Assembly (NCBI GenBank): GCA_002706365.1
Contig: PALM01000020.1
Span: 294,439 to 358,438 of the forward strand
Direction of reading: 5' to 3'
Length of the DNA stretch: 64,000 bases
Source of the DNA: Flavobacteriales bacterium
Lineage (GTDB): Bacteria > Bacteroidota > Bacteroidia > Flavobacteriales_E > Vicingaceae
The translations under genes and the position numbers were made by a program. Under the pieces are notes generated by a model. The model was not told where the DNA came from and did no database searches. It was given only the letters and a program-made list of their open reading frames with translations. Shown piece after piece: positions 52,083-60,548 of this stretch. Within the stretch, counting starts at the first letter, position 1; each line of letters opens with the position of its first letter.

Positions 52083-53051
52083 ATGTCAGCTAATAAGCAA
52101 GCCTTCGCAGAAATCAGTCGTGCCTTTGCATCAGACTTGCCATTTTCACTTCAGTATGAATGGTGGAATGAAGTGGTTGTGGACAATTGGGAGGTTTCTG
52201 TTTTCAAAGAGAAAGGAGAGATCAAAGCTGTGTGGCCCTATTTCAAAAGAACAAAAGGACCGTTCACTATGCTTTGTCAGCCGGCTTTCACCCCCTATGG
52301 CGGACCAACTTTCAATTATCCCGAAGGACAAAAGATCGAGCGCAGATATAGTTTTGAGCAAAAGGCTACTGCGGGTGTGATTGCTTCTCTTCCAGCATTC
52401 TCAGAGCTTGAGATCAATTGTAGAATAGATTTAGATAACACTCTTCCATTCATTTGGGAAGGATTTGAAGATCGAAAGAAATACACATATCTACTCAACT
52501 TAGAACAGGCAGAAGATGAGATCTGGGCGAATTTTCGAGAGAATATCAGACGTCAGATCAGAAAAGCCGAGAAGAGTCTAAAAATTGAACGCTCAGAAGA
52601 TGCAGAGCTGATCGATCGTATGTTGAAATCGACATTTTCAGAGCAGACTACTGCTTATCCAATTCAGGATGCGAAGGTTTATCAGCGTATTGTGGATTTT
52701 TTAAAGAAGCACAATTGCGGAGAATTGCTGGTGGCAAAGGATGATAATGATAAGGTCCATGCGTGCTTGCTTTGGATCCACGATGCTAATTCGGCCTATT
52801 ATCTTATTGGCGGCGCAGATCAAGAGCACAAGAACTCAGGAGCCATGAGTCTATTAATGTGGAATGCGATCAAAGACAGCAAGAGTGTAAGTTTAGAGCA
52901 AGAGAAGAAGTTAAAGCAGTTCAACTTCGAAGGAAGTATGATTCCAGCAATCGAGAAGTACTTGAGAGGGTTTGGAGGTGTTTTGACTCCTTATAGCTGC
53001 TTGTACAAAAACAACTCTATAGGACTGAAATTAGCTCGAAAGGTTCTTTAA
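52083..53051 (+). CDS. FemAB/GNAT-type acyltransferase domain protein
   Basis: 322 residues from ATG 52083. The sequence has two GNAT-like halves; the conserved C-terminal part 'FRENIRRQIRKAEKSLKIE...GELLVAKDDNDKVHACLLWIHDANSAYYLIGGADQEHKNSGAMSLLMWNAI' in pattern matches the FemAB-like (PF13480) group, in which the 'R-x3-R-x-A' region and the GGAD/ALLW segments are typical. FemAB-like enzymes attach amino acids or sugars in polysaccharide or cell-wall synthesis. The substrate is unknown and the gene has no informative partner. Confidence 0.85.
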   Translation: MSANKQAFAEISRAFASDLPFSLQYEWWNEVVVDNWEVSVFKEKGEIKAVWPYFKRTKGPFTMLCQPAFTPYGGPTFNYPEGQKIERRYSFEQKATAGVIASLPAFSELEINCRIDLDNTLPFIWEGFEDRKKYTYLLNLEQAEDEIWANFRENIRRQIRKAEKSLKIERSEDAELIDRMLKSTFSEQTTAYPIQDAKVYQRIVDFLKKHNCGELLVAKDDNDKVHACLLWIHDANSAYYLIGGADQEHKNSGAMSLLMWNAIKDSKSVSLEQEKKLKQFNFEGSMIPAIEKYLRGFGGVLTPYSCLYKNNSIGLKLARKVL

Positions 53052-53151
53052 TGTACCAATGTGTAAATGTGAAAATGTACCAATTTCTACATCGTTACAT
53101 TGATACATCGTTACATTGATCCATCGTCACATTGCTACATCGATAAATTGT
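53051..53151. repeat. Octad array (8-nt units, two facing halves)
   Basis: From 53088 to 53151 eight consecutive 8-nt units alternate between TACATCGT and TACATTGA types; from 53051 to 53090 five 8-nt units of ATGTACCA type run in the inverse sense. The two halves can pair imperfectly, giving a long hairpin between the end of the FemAB gene and the ABM gene. Confidence 0.8.
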
Positions 53152-53155
53152 TTCA

Positions 53156-53476
53156 TTAAACAGAACTAAATCCATATTCCCGCTCCACTAAGGCAATCCT
53201 ACTGATATAAGCCTTATACCAATCCTTTCTACCTTTCTCTTTGGCAATTTTATGATCTGTATTTGATCGCCATTCTTGAATGGCTTCCAGATCTCTCCAG
53301 TAGGAAACGGTGATCTCTTCCCCATCACCTGCGGTCTCAATCCCCAAATAACCATCAACCTTAGCGGCTAACTCTCTCATCAGCTTTGAGGTAGCTGCAT
53401 AGTCATCGTCTATATCTGTTCGCACTGCAGTAAAGATTACTGCGTAATAAGGTGGTTTGGGGGTCTTTGCAAACAT
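53156..53476 (-). CDS. Antibiotic biosynthesis monooxygenase (ABM) domain protein
   Basis: 106 residues. The ferredoxin-like ABM fold is indicated by 'YYAVIFTAVRTDIDDDYAATSKLMRELAAKVDGYLGIETA' and 'EEITVSYWRDLEAIQEWRSNTDHKIAKEKGR', with the typical 'SYW-----I-AW' and 'H--A---G' pattern of heme-degrading/quinol monooxygenase-like stand-alone proteins. Actual activity is unknown. It is surrounded on both sides by repeat arrays. Confidence 0.88.
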   Translation of the reverse strand: MFAKTPKPPYYAVIFTAVRTDIDDDYAATSKLMRELAAKVDGYLGIETAGDGEEITVSYWRDLEAIQEWRSNTDHKIAKEKGRKDWYKAYISRIALVEREYGFSSV

Positions 53477-53492
53477 TGTTTTTTGAGACTTG

Positions 53493-53556
53493 AGAATCTA
53501 GAGTCTAGAATCTAGACAGACTCTAGACTCGTCTAGGCTCTAGATTCTAGGTTCTA
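53493..53556. repeat. Heptad arrays facing each other, AGANTCT / TCTAGNN types
   Basis: Three units of AGANTCT (53493-53513) are followed by a spacer and then TCTAG-based 7-nt units up to 53556. The outer 17 bases on both sides are complementary with one mismatch, so the array can form a hairpin. A 20-base stretch (53531-53550) is identical to 61873-61892. Confidence 0.85.
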
Positions 53557-53561
53557 ACATC

Positions 53562-55103
53562 TTACTTAGCGTAATTAACCGCTCTTCTCTCGCGAATCAC
53601 AGTCACTTTAACCTGACCAGGATAGGTCATTTCAGTCTGGATCTTCTGGGCGATATTGAATGAGATCTTATCCGCTTCATCATCACTGATCTTTTCACTT
53701 TGTACGATCACCCTCAGTTCCCTTCCGGCTTGAATTGCATAAGCTTTCTCTACACCGGCTTGCGACATACCTAGATTCTCCAATTCTTTTATACGATTGA
53801 TATAGGATTCTACGATCTCTCTTCTGGCTCCCGGTCTAGCACCTGAAACGGCATCACAAACTTGTACGATTGGTGAGATCAGCGAAGTCATTTCTATTTC
53901 GTCGTGGTGAGCACCAATAGCATTGCATACCTCTGCTTTCTCCTTGTACTTCTCTGCCAACTTCATTCCCAAAAGAGCATGTGGCAATTCCGGTTCATCG
54001 TCTGGCACTTTACCAATATCGTGAAGTAAGCCTGCTCTCTTGGCAATCTTAGGATTAAGTCCTAATTCTGATGCCATAGTAGCACAAAGGTTTGCCACTT
54101 CTCTAGAGTGTTGCAAAAGGTTTTGTCCATAAGAAGAACGATACTTCATTCTTCCAACCATTCTTAAAAGCTCTGGGTGTAGCCCGTGAATTCCAAGATC
54201 GATACAGGTCTTCTTACCCACATCTACGATCTCATCTTCCAATTGCTTTCTAACTTTCTTTACTACTTCTTCAATTCTGGCAGGGTGAATTCTACCATCG
54301 GTCACCAATTGGTGAAGTGCCAATCTAGCGGTTTCTCTTCTAACTGGGTCGAAACAAGAAAGTATGATTGCTTCCGGAGTATCATCAACTATGATCTCAA
54401 CTCCTGTTGCCCCTTCCAGGGCGCGAATGTTTCTTCCTTCGCGACCGATAATTCGGCCTTTCATATCATCAGAATCGATATTGAAAACAGAAACTGAATT
54501 CTCTATTGCCTGTTCAGTCGCCACTCGTTGAATGGTTTGAATAACCACTTTTCTAGCTTCCTTATTGGCATTGATCTTTGCCTCTTCAACAGTATCCTTG
54601 ATATGAGCCATGGCATCGGTCTTAGCCTCTTCTTTGAGCACCTCTACCAATTGCGCTTTTGCTTCTTCGGCTGATAGTCCGGCAGCTTTCTCGAGCAACT
54701 CAACTTGCTTTCTGTGGTTCTTATCAAGTTCTGCTTGCTTTTGCTCGGCAACTTCGAACTTGCGATCCAATTCGGATTTAAGCTTGTTGAGCTCTTTATC
54801 CTTCTTATTGTTTTCGTGGAGTTTATTGTTGAGAGTGGTTTCTTTCTGCTTGATGCGGTTCTCTGCATCGGCCATTTTTCGCTCACGACTAGCAATTACC
54901 TTTTCGTGCTCTTCCTTCAATTGCAGAAATTTCTCTTTGGCTTGAAGGATCTTATCCTTCTTAACAACCTCTGCCTCTGCTTTTGCCTCCTCTATTATAC
55001 TGTTTGCCTTGCTTTCGTTCTTTCGCTTACTTATTTGCAAGGCAGTAATCACTCCAGCCGCTAAGCCTACAATCCCTGCGATCACTATTCCTATGATTTC
55101 CAT
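53562..55103 (-). CDS. rny: Ribonuclease Y
   Basis: 513 residues. An N-terminal membrane helix ([19 protein letters not shown]) is followed by a long coiled coil (about 30-190), a KH RNA-binding domain ([19 protein letters not shown], about 214-232) and an HD phosphohydrolase domain (HSREVANLC and LLHDIGK, about 358-364) plus a C-terminal conserved block. RNase Y is a membrane-bound endoribonuclease starting mRNA decay. It lies downstream of zapA with a 268-nt gap that holds a probable structured RNA. Confidence 0.97.
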   Translation of the reverse strand: MEIIGIVIAGIVGLAAGVITALQISKRKNESKANSIIEEAKAEAEVVKKDKILQAKEKFLQLKEEHEKVIASRERKMADAENRIKQKETTLNNKLHENNKKDKELNKLKSELDRKFEVAEQKQAELDKNHRKQVELLEKAAGLSAEEAKAQLVEVLKEEAKTDAMAHIKDTVEEAKINANKEARKVVIQTIQRVATEQAIENSVSVFNIDSDDMKGRIIGREGRNIRALEGATGVEIIVDDTPEAIILSCFDPVRRETARLALHQLVTDGRIHPARIEEVVKKVRKQLEDEIVDVGKKTCIDLGIHGLHPELLRMVGRMKYRSSYGQNLLQHSREVANLCATMASELGLNPKIAKRAGLLHDIGKVPDDEPELPHALLGMKLAEKYKEKAEVCNAIGAHHDEIEMTSLISPIVQVCDAVSGARPGARREIVESYINRIKELENLGMSQAGVEKAYAIQAGRELRVIVQSEKISDDEADKISFNIAQKIQTEMTYPGQVKVTVIRERRAVNYAK

Positions 55104-55121
55104 GCTGTCATTTTAAAACAT

Positions 55122-55331
55122 AAAAAACCCGTACAATCTGTTGGTCTGAATAAACCCCTTTATCAAAGGATTTGGATTTTCCGAATAAGTCAAACTTCCA
55201 ACGTCTTTTACCAGGTGGTGGTAAAAAATCTCCGCCGGCTGGCGGATAAGTAAGGCCTGTTTTCATTATTGCTGAGTTAAACCCACGTTTTTAAAAATGT
55301 TGAGTTTACCAAACATAACACACTGTACGGG
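55122..55331 (-). ncRNA. ssrS: Probable 6S RNA (6S-Flavo type) between zapA and rny
   Basis: The 268-nt gap contains no gene but a long-range helix typical of 6S RNA. TGTACGGG (55324-55331) pairs with CCCGTACA (55128-55135); inside it ACCAA/TTGGT (around 55308-55312 and 55138-55144) and GAGTTTA/TAAACCC (55302-55308 and 55151-55157) continue the helix. Internal hairpins are TTTTACCA/TGGTAAAA and TCCGCC/GGCGGA. On the minus strand the closing stem is directly followed by a run of six T, as in an intrinsic terminator, giving a transcript of roughly 200 nt. I recall 6S RNA being annotated between zapA and rny in Flavobacteriia; 6S RNA binds RNA polymerase. The exact 5' end is not determined; the strand follows from the T run. 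Confidence 0.65.
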
Positions 55332-55371
55332 CAGGTATTTCCGGTCTAAAACCGGTATTATTTAAAGAACG

Positions 55372-55662
55372 TTACAGGTTGTCAGTGATCGACTCTTCTA
55401 TCACTTTCAAGCGCTCCTGCAGGGCTACATCATCAACCAGGCTCTTTCCCTGGTAGCTGAGAGCTTCTGTTGCAAACTGCAAGGCGCACATGGCTAATAG
55501 ATCCTGTTTGTCTTTCACCGCGTAGCTTTGCTCGTATTGCTTTATTCTCTCATTGATCTCATTAACCGCCTTTCGTATACCCTCTTCTTCCTTGAGCTTT
55601 ACCTTCATCGGATAAATCCGATTGGCGATGTTGACCTTTATTGATAATTCCTTTTCGGACAC
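55372..55662 (-). CDS. zapA: Cell division protein ZapA
   Basis: 96 residues. The N-terminal strand-rich part 'ELSIKVNIANRIYPMKVKLKEEEGIRKAVNEINERI' and the C-terminal coiled-coil match ZapA, which bundles FtsZ filaments at the division site. The 'DLLAMCALQFATEAL' helix is typical of Bacteroidota ZapA. It starts one base after the end of the coiled-coil partner gene. Confidence 0.9.
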   Translation of the reverse strand: MSEKELSIKVNIANRIYPMKVKLKEEEGIRKAVNEINERIKQYEQSYAVKDKQDLLAMCALQFATEALSYQGKSLVDDVALQERLKVIEESITDNL

Positions 55663-55663
55663 T

Positions 55664-55948
55664 TTACTGATTTAGTTGAGCGATGCACCTATCCACCTCC
55701 CGCACAATTTCGTTGATCTTCAACTTGATCTCTCGATTATCGCCTTCGCTATTGCTGTTGGCTATTCTCAAGATCTTGTTTTTTTCTTTCAACTCATCTA
55801 ATTCAACTGACTGCAGAGTAAGAGTCTCCTCTAACTCTTTTTGTCTCCTCCTGGCCTCTTCTAGCTGCGACTCGAGCGCCTTCTTCCGACTGATCAATAG
55901 TTTTAGCTTATCTTCTATACTAGCTAAAGTGCCGGAAAAATTTGCCAT
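55664..55948 (-). CDS. Coiled-coil protein upstream of zapA
   Basis: 94 residues, almost wholly a Leu/Glu/Lys heptad-repeat coiled coil ('SIEDKLKLLISRKKALESQLEEARRRQKELEETLT' in pattern). This small protein is regularly found just before zapA in Bacteroidota. By analogy with ZapB it may partner ZapA at the division ring, but homology cannot be claimed from a coiled coil. Promoter with good spacing just upstream. Confidence 0.82.
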   Translation of the reverse strand: MANFSGTLASIEDKLKLLISRKKALESQLEEARRRQKELEETLTLQSVELDELKEKNKILRIANSNSEGDNREIKLKINEIVREVDRCIAQLNQ

Positions 55949-55981
55949 AGAGCTCGGCTTTTAAAGTACAAGATTCTTATA

Positions 55982-56011
55982 CAAATCTAACAAAAATTTA
56001 AGCCTTTCCAA
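55982..56011 (-). promoter_or_regulatory. Promoter of the coiled-coil/zapA operon (TTG-N19-TAGATTTG)
   Basis: On the minus strand TTG (56009-56011) and TAGATTTG (55982-55989) are exactly 19 nt apart, matching the Bacteroidota -33/-7 pattern; a leader of about 30 nt follows. Confidence 0.7.
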
Positions 56012-56091
56012 GAGTCGATTGTTAAAATAAAAAGAGGCTATCCTCTTGCTTATAAGCAACTTTTGGTTCGACATTTGCTGCTTTTCTTTGC

Positions 56092-57819
56092 ATGGGTAGA
56101 ATCTTTCTCTTTCTTTCTTTCGTCATTGGATTATCACTTCACTCTCAGGATTTTAGGGATAAATACCCCCAAGACTATTTTAGATCTCCCTTGGATATTC
56201 CACTCTACCTAAGTGGGAATTTTGCCGAATTAAGAAGCAATCACTTTCATGCTGGACTAGATATTAAGACTCAAGGTTTTGAAGGTCAAAAGATTTATGC
56301 TGTTGCCGATGGTTATATAAGTAGGATCAAGGTTTCTCCATATGGATATGGAAAAGCCATATACGTCACTCATCCGAATGGATATACATCAGTTTACGGT
56401 CATCTTCAGAAGTATTCAGATAAGATCGCTGAGCTTGTAAAAGAGAAGCAATATGAAAGTGAGCGATTCGACGTGCACATCTTCCCTTCTCCTTTTTCAA
56501 TTCCAGTAAAGAAAGGTGAGATCATTGCGTATTCGGGAAATAGTGGCGGTTCTGCGGGGCCACATCTTCACTTTGAAATTCGAGAAACCGCATCCGAGCA
56601 TCCGGTAAACCCTCTTTTCTTCGGTTTTGATATTAAGGATGACATCCCTCCGCAGATCTATAAGATCGCCATATATCCACTTGATGATGAATCCTATATC
56701 AATGGAGCAAATAAGATGAAGTACTTTCAGGCTAAAGGAAGCTATGGTAAGTATAAGATCGACTACCCTTACCCTATTTTGCTTCAAGGGACCTTTGGGT
56801 TTGGTATCATGGCAGTGGATCGAATGAATTCAACTCACAATAAGTACGGACTTCACAATCTCCAATTATACTTTGACGAAGAAAAGGTTTACGAACAAGA
56901 GATCAACGAATTTGCCTTTCACGAAGGCAGATATATCAACTCTCATGTAGATTATGCCTTCTATGCACTTAAGGGATTGAGATTTCAGAAGAATTTCGTC
57001 GATCCGGGTAATCGCTTGCGCATCTATAAATCCTTAGTGAATGAGGGTAAGATTGTGATCAATGATGAGCAAGAACACACATTGAAATATATTGCAAGCG
57101 ACCTATATGGCAATGAGGCTACTATAGAATTCACCATAGAGGGAAAAAAGTATCCAGCCATTCCTAAAAGTAGCGACTTGAGTTCTGCCAAGATCAAATT
57201 CCTAGCCCATGATAGATCACATTCATTCATTGAAGATGAAGTCTTGGTTAGGATTCCAAAGGGCTTGCTGTATGACGACATATACTTCGAGTATCGCAAA
57301 GAGGAAGGTACCGACAAAACAATTAGTCCGATCTATTGGCTACACAACCGTTTTACACCACTGCATTCTTATATGACTGTTGCCATTCGAAAAGAAGGAC
57401 TGCCTTCAGAATTAAAATCCAAAGCACTAATTGTAAGCACAACCAATGGTAGGAATTGGTATGCTGAAGGAGGTAGTTGGAAAGGAGATCAATTGAGTGT
57501 AAGAACCAGAAGCTTTGGCGGATATGCAATAGCGATTGATAGCACAGCTCCAAGCATCACTCCAGTCAACATCTATCCCGGAGCAAATATGAATAAGAAA
57601 TGGTCGATCCAATTCAAGATCGACGATGATCTGTCTGGCATAGGCTCATACAGAGCAGAAGTAGACGGAAAGTGGATCTTAATGGATTACGACGCTAAGA
57701 ATCGCTTGATCACTCATTATTTCGACGGCCGTATTGGCAGCGGCGAACATGAGTTGGTCTTAAAAGTGAAAGATGAAAGGGGCAACCTATCGACATATAC
57801 CGCTAAATTTAGGCGTTAA
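56092..57819 (+). CDS. M23 family metallopeptidase (LytM domain)
   Basis: 575 residues with a signal peptide (MGRIFLFLSFVIGLSLHSQ). The zinc motifs lie early: HAGLD (54-58) and HLHFE (158-162), with VYGHL in between, defining a LytM/lysostaphin-type endopeptidase near the N-terminus. The remaining ~400 residues are beta-rich (Ig-like) and may bind the cell wall or partners. Such proteins cut peptide cross-links in peptidoglycan. It is monocistronic or paired with the next gene 45 nt downstream. Confidence 0.92.
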   Translation: MGRIFLFLSFVIGLSLHSQDFRDKYPQDYFRSPLDIPLYLSGNFAELRSNHFHAGLDIKTQGFEGQKIYAVADGYISRIKVSPYGYGKAIYVTHPNGYTSVYGHLQKYSDKIAELVKEKQYESERFDVHIFPSPFSIPVKKGEIIAYSGNSGGSAGPHLHFEIRETASEHPVNPLFFGFDIKDDIPPQIYKIAIYPLDDESYINGANKMKYFQAKGSYGKYKIDYPYPILLQGTFGFGIMAVDRMNSTHNKYGLHNLQLYFDEEKVYEQEINEFAFHEGRYINSHVDYAFYALKGLRFQKNFVDPGNRLRIYKSLVNEGKIVINDEQEHTLKYIASDLYGNEATIEFTIEGKKYPAIPKSSDLSSAKIKFLAHDRSHSFIEDEVLVRIPKGLLYDDIYFEYRKEEGTDKTISPIYWLHNRFTPLHSYMTVAIRKEGLPSELKSKALIVSTTNGRNWYAEGGSWKGDQLSVRTRSFGGYAIAIDSTAPSITPVNIYPGANMNKKWSIQFKIDDDLSGIGSYRAEVDGKWILMDYDAKNRLITHYFDGRIGSGEHELVLKVKDERGNLSTYTAKFRR

Positions 57820-57852
57820 CAAAAGCTAACATCCTAAGCCCTACAAATCGCT

Positions 57853-57860
57853 TAACTTTG
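57853..57860 (+). promoter_or_regulatory. -7 box 4 nt before the next ATG (probable leaderless transcript)
   Basis: TAACTTTG matches TAnnTTTG and ends four bases before the ATG at 57865. Confidence 0.5.
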
Positions 57861-57864
57861 AATC

Positions 57865-58512
57865 ATGTTTAAAGCGCTTCGAATATTTGGACTCTTTTTC
57901 TTCTGTATTCTTTCACTATTTGATGCAAGATCTCAGGATAACTCGGATCTAATTCAATTATCCGGCGTTACGATAAGCAGAGATAGCCTCTACCCTGTTC
58001 CCTTTACTACGGTGATGGTAAAGAATGCCAATAGGGGAACTACATCTGATTATTACGGATACTTCTCATTCGTAGCTAAAAAAGGAGACACACTTATATT
58101 CACTTCTGTAGGATATAAAGCTGCAGAATTCATAGTTGAAGATAGTCTGGTAGGAAATAGATATTCTCTAATTCAATCATTAACTAGAGATACAATTGAG
58201 CTAGAAACTGTGAATATCTATCCCTGGCCTACTCCTGAGCAATTCAAAGAAGCTTTTCTGGCCTTAGATATCCCTGATGATGATCTGGAGATTGCAAGGA
58301 AGAACCTCTCTGCTGAATTCATGGAAGAGCGATTGGAAAATATGCCCATGTCGGCAAGCATGAACTTCAAATGGCAAACTCAACAGCGAACAAATGCGCT
58401 CTACTATGCAGGACAGTCTAGAATGAACAACTTGAGTAACCTGCTCAACCCTATTGCCTGGGCCAAGTTCATAGAAGCCTGGAAGAATGGGGATTTTAAG
58501 AGGAAGGAATAA
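57865..58512 (+). CDS. Carboxypeptidase-like regulatory domain protein
   Basis: 215 residues with a signal peptide (ending FDARSQ). A CarboxypepD_reg-like beta-sandwich spans about 30-115: 'LSGVTISRDSLYPVPFTTVMVKNANRGTTSDYYGYFSFVAKKGDTLIFTSVGYKAAEFIV' in pattern, with the 'G-F-F--K-GD-L-F-S-GY' signature. The C-terminal ~90 residues are helical, Met/Asn/Gln-rich and unlike a TonB-dependent barrel. It is a stand-alone periplasmic member of this domain family; function unknown. Confidence 0.85.
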   Translation: MFKALRIFGLFFFCILSLFDARSQDNSDLIQLSGVTISRDSLYPVPFTTVMVKNANRGTTSDYYGYFSFVAKKGDTLIFTSVGYKAAEFIVEDSLVGNRYSLIQSLTRDTIELETVNIYPWPTPEQFKEAFLALDIPDDDLEIARKNLSAEFMEERLENMPMSASMNFKWQTQQRTNALYYAGQSRMNNLSNLLNPIAWAKFIEAWKNGDFKRKE

Positions 58513-58540
58513 ATCTAAAGTTAAGAGTACCCTTCGACTA

Positions 58541-58741
58541 CGCTCAGGGCAGCGCTTGAAATACTTGAAGTACTTGAAGTTAAGGTCGAGGCTGGCAATT
58601 CATACCTAAATGCCGCCGTGACCGCCGTGCCTTCGCTGTGATCGCTGTGGTTAAAGCAGATGGTCTTGATAGTCGAAATTAAAATTTCTGATCTTGGTTC
58701 CTGAGCTTGCCGAAAGACTGATTTCAGATTTCAGATTTGAC
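58541..58741. repeat. Convergent intergenic region with REP-like hairpin elements and heptads
   Basis: CCTTCGACTACGCTCAGG (58548-58565 region) and CCTGAGCTTGCCGAAAG (58700-58716) are near inverse copies of a CTGAG-N5-CGAAG element. A direct repeat ACTTGAAGT lies after the first. Heptads ATTTCTG/ATCTTGG (58684-58697) and ATTTCAG twice (58721-58734) flank the second. No gene is visible in these 228 nt. Confidence 0.65.
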
Positions 58742-59433
58742 TAGATCCATCCTTTCCACCAATAATAGGCGATAGCTGCATACTCGCGCATCACTATGAT
58801 CTCGTATTGCAGGTAACTCCATAGATTATAACGCAAATTGAGGTTTTGAACGTCCTCGTCTTCGTCCTCATCTTGCCCCCTTTGCAATCTTGACTCATCA
58901 GAAGGTACCTCAAATCCCGCCCTTCCTCCAACATGCTTGAAGCCAGCTTTTCGAAATGAATTCAAGGCGCGATACATATGCTCAGGAGAACTGATGATCA
59001 AAATAGGACTATTATGATCCATCACTTTAGAGATTTGAAGGGCCTGAGTGTGTGTGTTATACCCCAAAGGCTCAAAGATTATTCGATGGTCTCTTACTTT
59101 TTTCAATCTCAATTCCTCAGCCATCATTCTCAATTGCCTCAAACTATCTTCAGCGCCCTTATTGTAGGGCATTGCCAAGATCACATAAGCTTTCTTGAAC
59201 TCATTTGCAGCTTCTGCTCCGTGATAGAGTCTCATTAAAGTATTTGGGGATGGCATTCCATCTCCTCCCATGATCACAATAGCATCTGGAGGGGAAGTCA
59301 AGGTGTCCTTCCTCATTGCAAGATCGTGATAAGCATTGTAAGGAATATCTGTAAAAGCTAGGAATAGCATAATCAGACTTATGCTTCCAAAAGTCAAGAG
59401 TAATCCAATCAAACACTTTTTGATCCACTTCAT
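58741..59433 (-). CDS. SanA/YdcF-like DUF218 domain membrane protein
   Basis: 230 residues. One N-terminal membrane helix (about 8-28) followed by a DUF218 domain: PDAIVIMGGDGMPSPNTLMRLYHGAEAA, 'YVILAMPYNKGAEDSLRQLRMMAEELRL' and 'PLGYNTHTQALQISKVM...ILIISSPEHMYRALNSFRKAGF' in pattern. Family members such as SanA are linked to envelope barrier function and vancomycin resistance at high temperature. A short Asp/Glu run (EDEDED) precedes the C-terminus. Single-gene unit. Confidence 0.88.
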   Translation of the reverse strand: MKWIKKCLIGLLLTFGSISLIMLFLAFTDIPYNAYHDLAMRKDTLTSPPDAIVIMGGDGMPSPNTLMRLYHGAEAANEFKKAYVILAMPYNKGAEDSLRQLRMMAEELRLKKVRDHRIIFEPLGYNTHTQALQISKVMDHNSPILIISSPEHMYRALNSFRKAGFKHVGGRAGFEVPSDESRLQRGQDEDEDEDVQNLNLRYNLWSYLQYEIIVMREYAAIAYYWWKGWI

Positions 59434-59507
59434 AGGCTAGTACCGCAGCTAAAATAGCGACAATTTATGATTATGTTGATTTGTCCGGATTCCACCGAAT
59501 AGCTTTG

Positions 59508-59515
59508 TAACTTTG
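59508..59515 (+). promoter_or_regulatory. -7 box 4 nt before the next ATG (probable leaderless transcript)
   Basis: TAACTTTG matches TAnnTTTG and ends four bases before the ATG at 59520; a TTG at 59481-59483 is 24 nt upstream of the box, slightly too far. Confidence 0.5.
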
Positions 59516-59519
59516 ATCT

Positions 59520-60017
59520 ATGAATTACAAAGAACTCCCCGATCACAGTCGCGTTTGGATCTATCAGTCTTCCAGAGAATTAAGCGACAAAGAATTGACT
59601 CATATTCAGCAGCTAGGTCAGCATTTTATTGACAATTGGGCTACTCATGGAAAAGCACTGAAAGCATCATTAGATGTATTCCACAAGCGTTTTATCGTGC
59701 TTTTTGCCGATGAAATGGCCGTTAAAGCATCCGGTTGTTCAATAGATAGTTCGGTTCACTTCTTCAAAGAATTGGAAGGTGTATTCGATATCCAGCTATT
59801 CGATAGAATGCAAATTGCCTTTAAAGATCCATCAACCGGAGAAATCACAACAAAAGCAATGCATCAATTAGTCGAGGAAGTAGAGAAAGGTGAATTGCCA
59901 AATGATCTGAAGATCTTCAACAATTTGGTAGATACAAAAGAAGAATTCGAGAATAAGTGGGAAGTCCCATTAATGGAAAGCTGGCTAGCTCAATCTCTAC
60001 AAAATACTAAATCATAA
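59520..60017 (+). CDS. Conserved Bacteroidota protein (family often mislabelled 'ABC transporter ATPase')
   Basis: 165 residues beginning MNYKELPDHSRVWIYQSSRELSD. The pattern 'VW-YQS-R---D-E---I-----F---WA-HG--LKAS---FH--FIVLF-DE----SGCSIDSSV-F-K-L' fits a family that is widespread in Bacteroidota. It contains no Walker motifs, so the ATPase name often attached to it is not supported. The conserved 'SGCSIDSS' segment might be a functional site. It is followed without a gap by a YciI-like lipoprotein gene, so both are co-transcribed. Confidence 0.8.
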   Translation: MNYKELPDHSRVWIYQSSRELSDKELTHIQQLGQHFIDNWATHGKALKASLDVFHKRFIVLFADEMAVKASGCSIDSSVHFFKELEGVFDIQLFDRMQIAFKDPSTGEITTKAMHQLVEEVEKGELPNDLKIFNNLVDTKEEFENKWEVPLMESWLAQSLQNTKS

Positions 60018-60548
60018 ATGATGAAAACCAAATCAATAATTCTACTACTCAGTTCTCTAATCATTACCCTATGGGCTTGTGAGCCATTAGAAAACTCAAA
60101 AGCTGAGGAATTAGCTGCACAGCAAGACACGCTTGAAACAGCTGCAGATCCAGAGGTGATCGATGGCTATAATGCAGATAAAGCAACAGAGTATGGAGCA
60201 GATGATTACGGGATGAAAACCTATGTAATGGCATTCTTGAAGAGAGGTCCTAATCGTCCGCAAGACTCAGCCAAGTCTGCAGAACTTATGCGTGCCCATC
60301 TCGATAATATCAAGCGATTGGCTAAAGAAGGTAAGCTCGTTTTAGCTGGACCCTTTTACGGTGATCAAGATCTAAGAGGCATCTACATTTTTGATACAGA
60401 CAATCTCGACTCTGCTAGAGCCATGACAAGCACAGATCCAGCAATTCAATACGGTAGCTTGGAAATGGAATTGATGAAATGGTATGGGAGTGCGGCGCTT
60501 ATGGAAGTGAGTGAAGTTCATTCTCAAATTTCCAGGGAGGAAATTTGA
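60018..60548 (+). CDS. YciI-like (YCII) domain lipoprotein
   Basis: 176 residues. A signal with lipobox ITLWAC (Cys about 21) is followed by an acidic linker and a YCII domain: KTYVMAFLKRGPNRPQDSAKSAELMRAHLDNIKRLAKEGKLVLAGPF in pattern, continuing with DLRGIYIFDTDNLDSARAMTSTDPAIQYG. His and Asp of the 'H---I--L---G-L--AGPF' block form the putative active site of the family (ferredoxin-like fold). A lipoprotein version is typical for Bacteroidota. Its stop codon lies inside a perfect 15-bp hairpin. Confidence 0.88.
   Translation: MMKTKSIILLLSSLIITLWACEPLENSKAEELAAQQDTLETAADPEVIDGYNADKATEYGADDYGMKTYVMAFLKRGPNRPQDSAKSAELMRAHLDNIKRLAKEGKLVLAGPFYGDQDLRGIYIFDTDNLDSARAMTSTDPAIQYGSLEMELMKWYGSAALMEVSEVHSQISREEI

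Noticed and set aside
55341..55355. CCGGT...ACCGG hairpin after zapA as a terminator
   Set aside because: Short stem with no T run on the minus strand; too weak to claim.
59520..60017. ABC transporter ATPase
   Set aside because: No Walker A, signature or Walker B motif is present; the common database name is not supported by the sequence.
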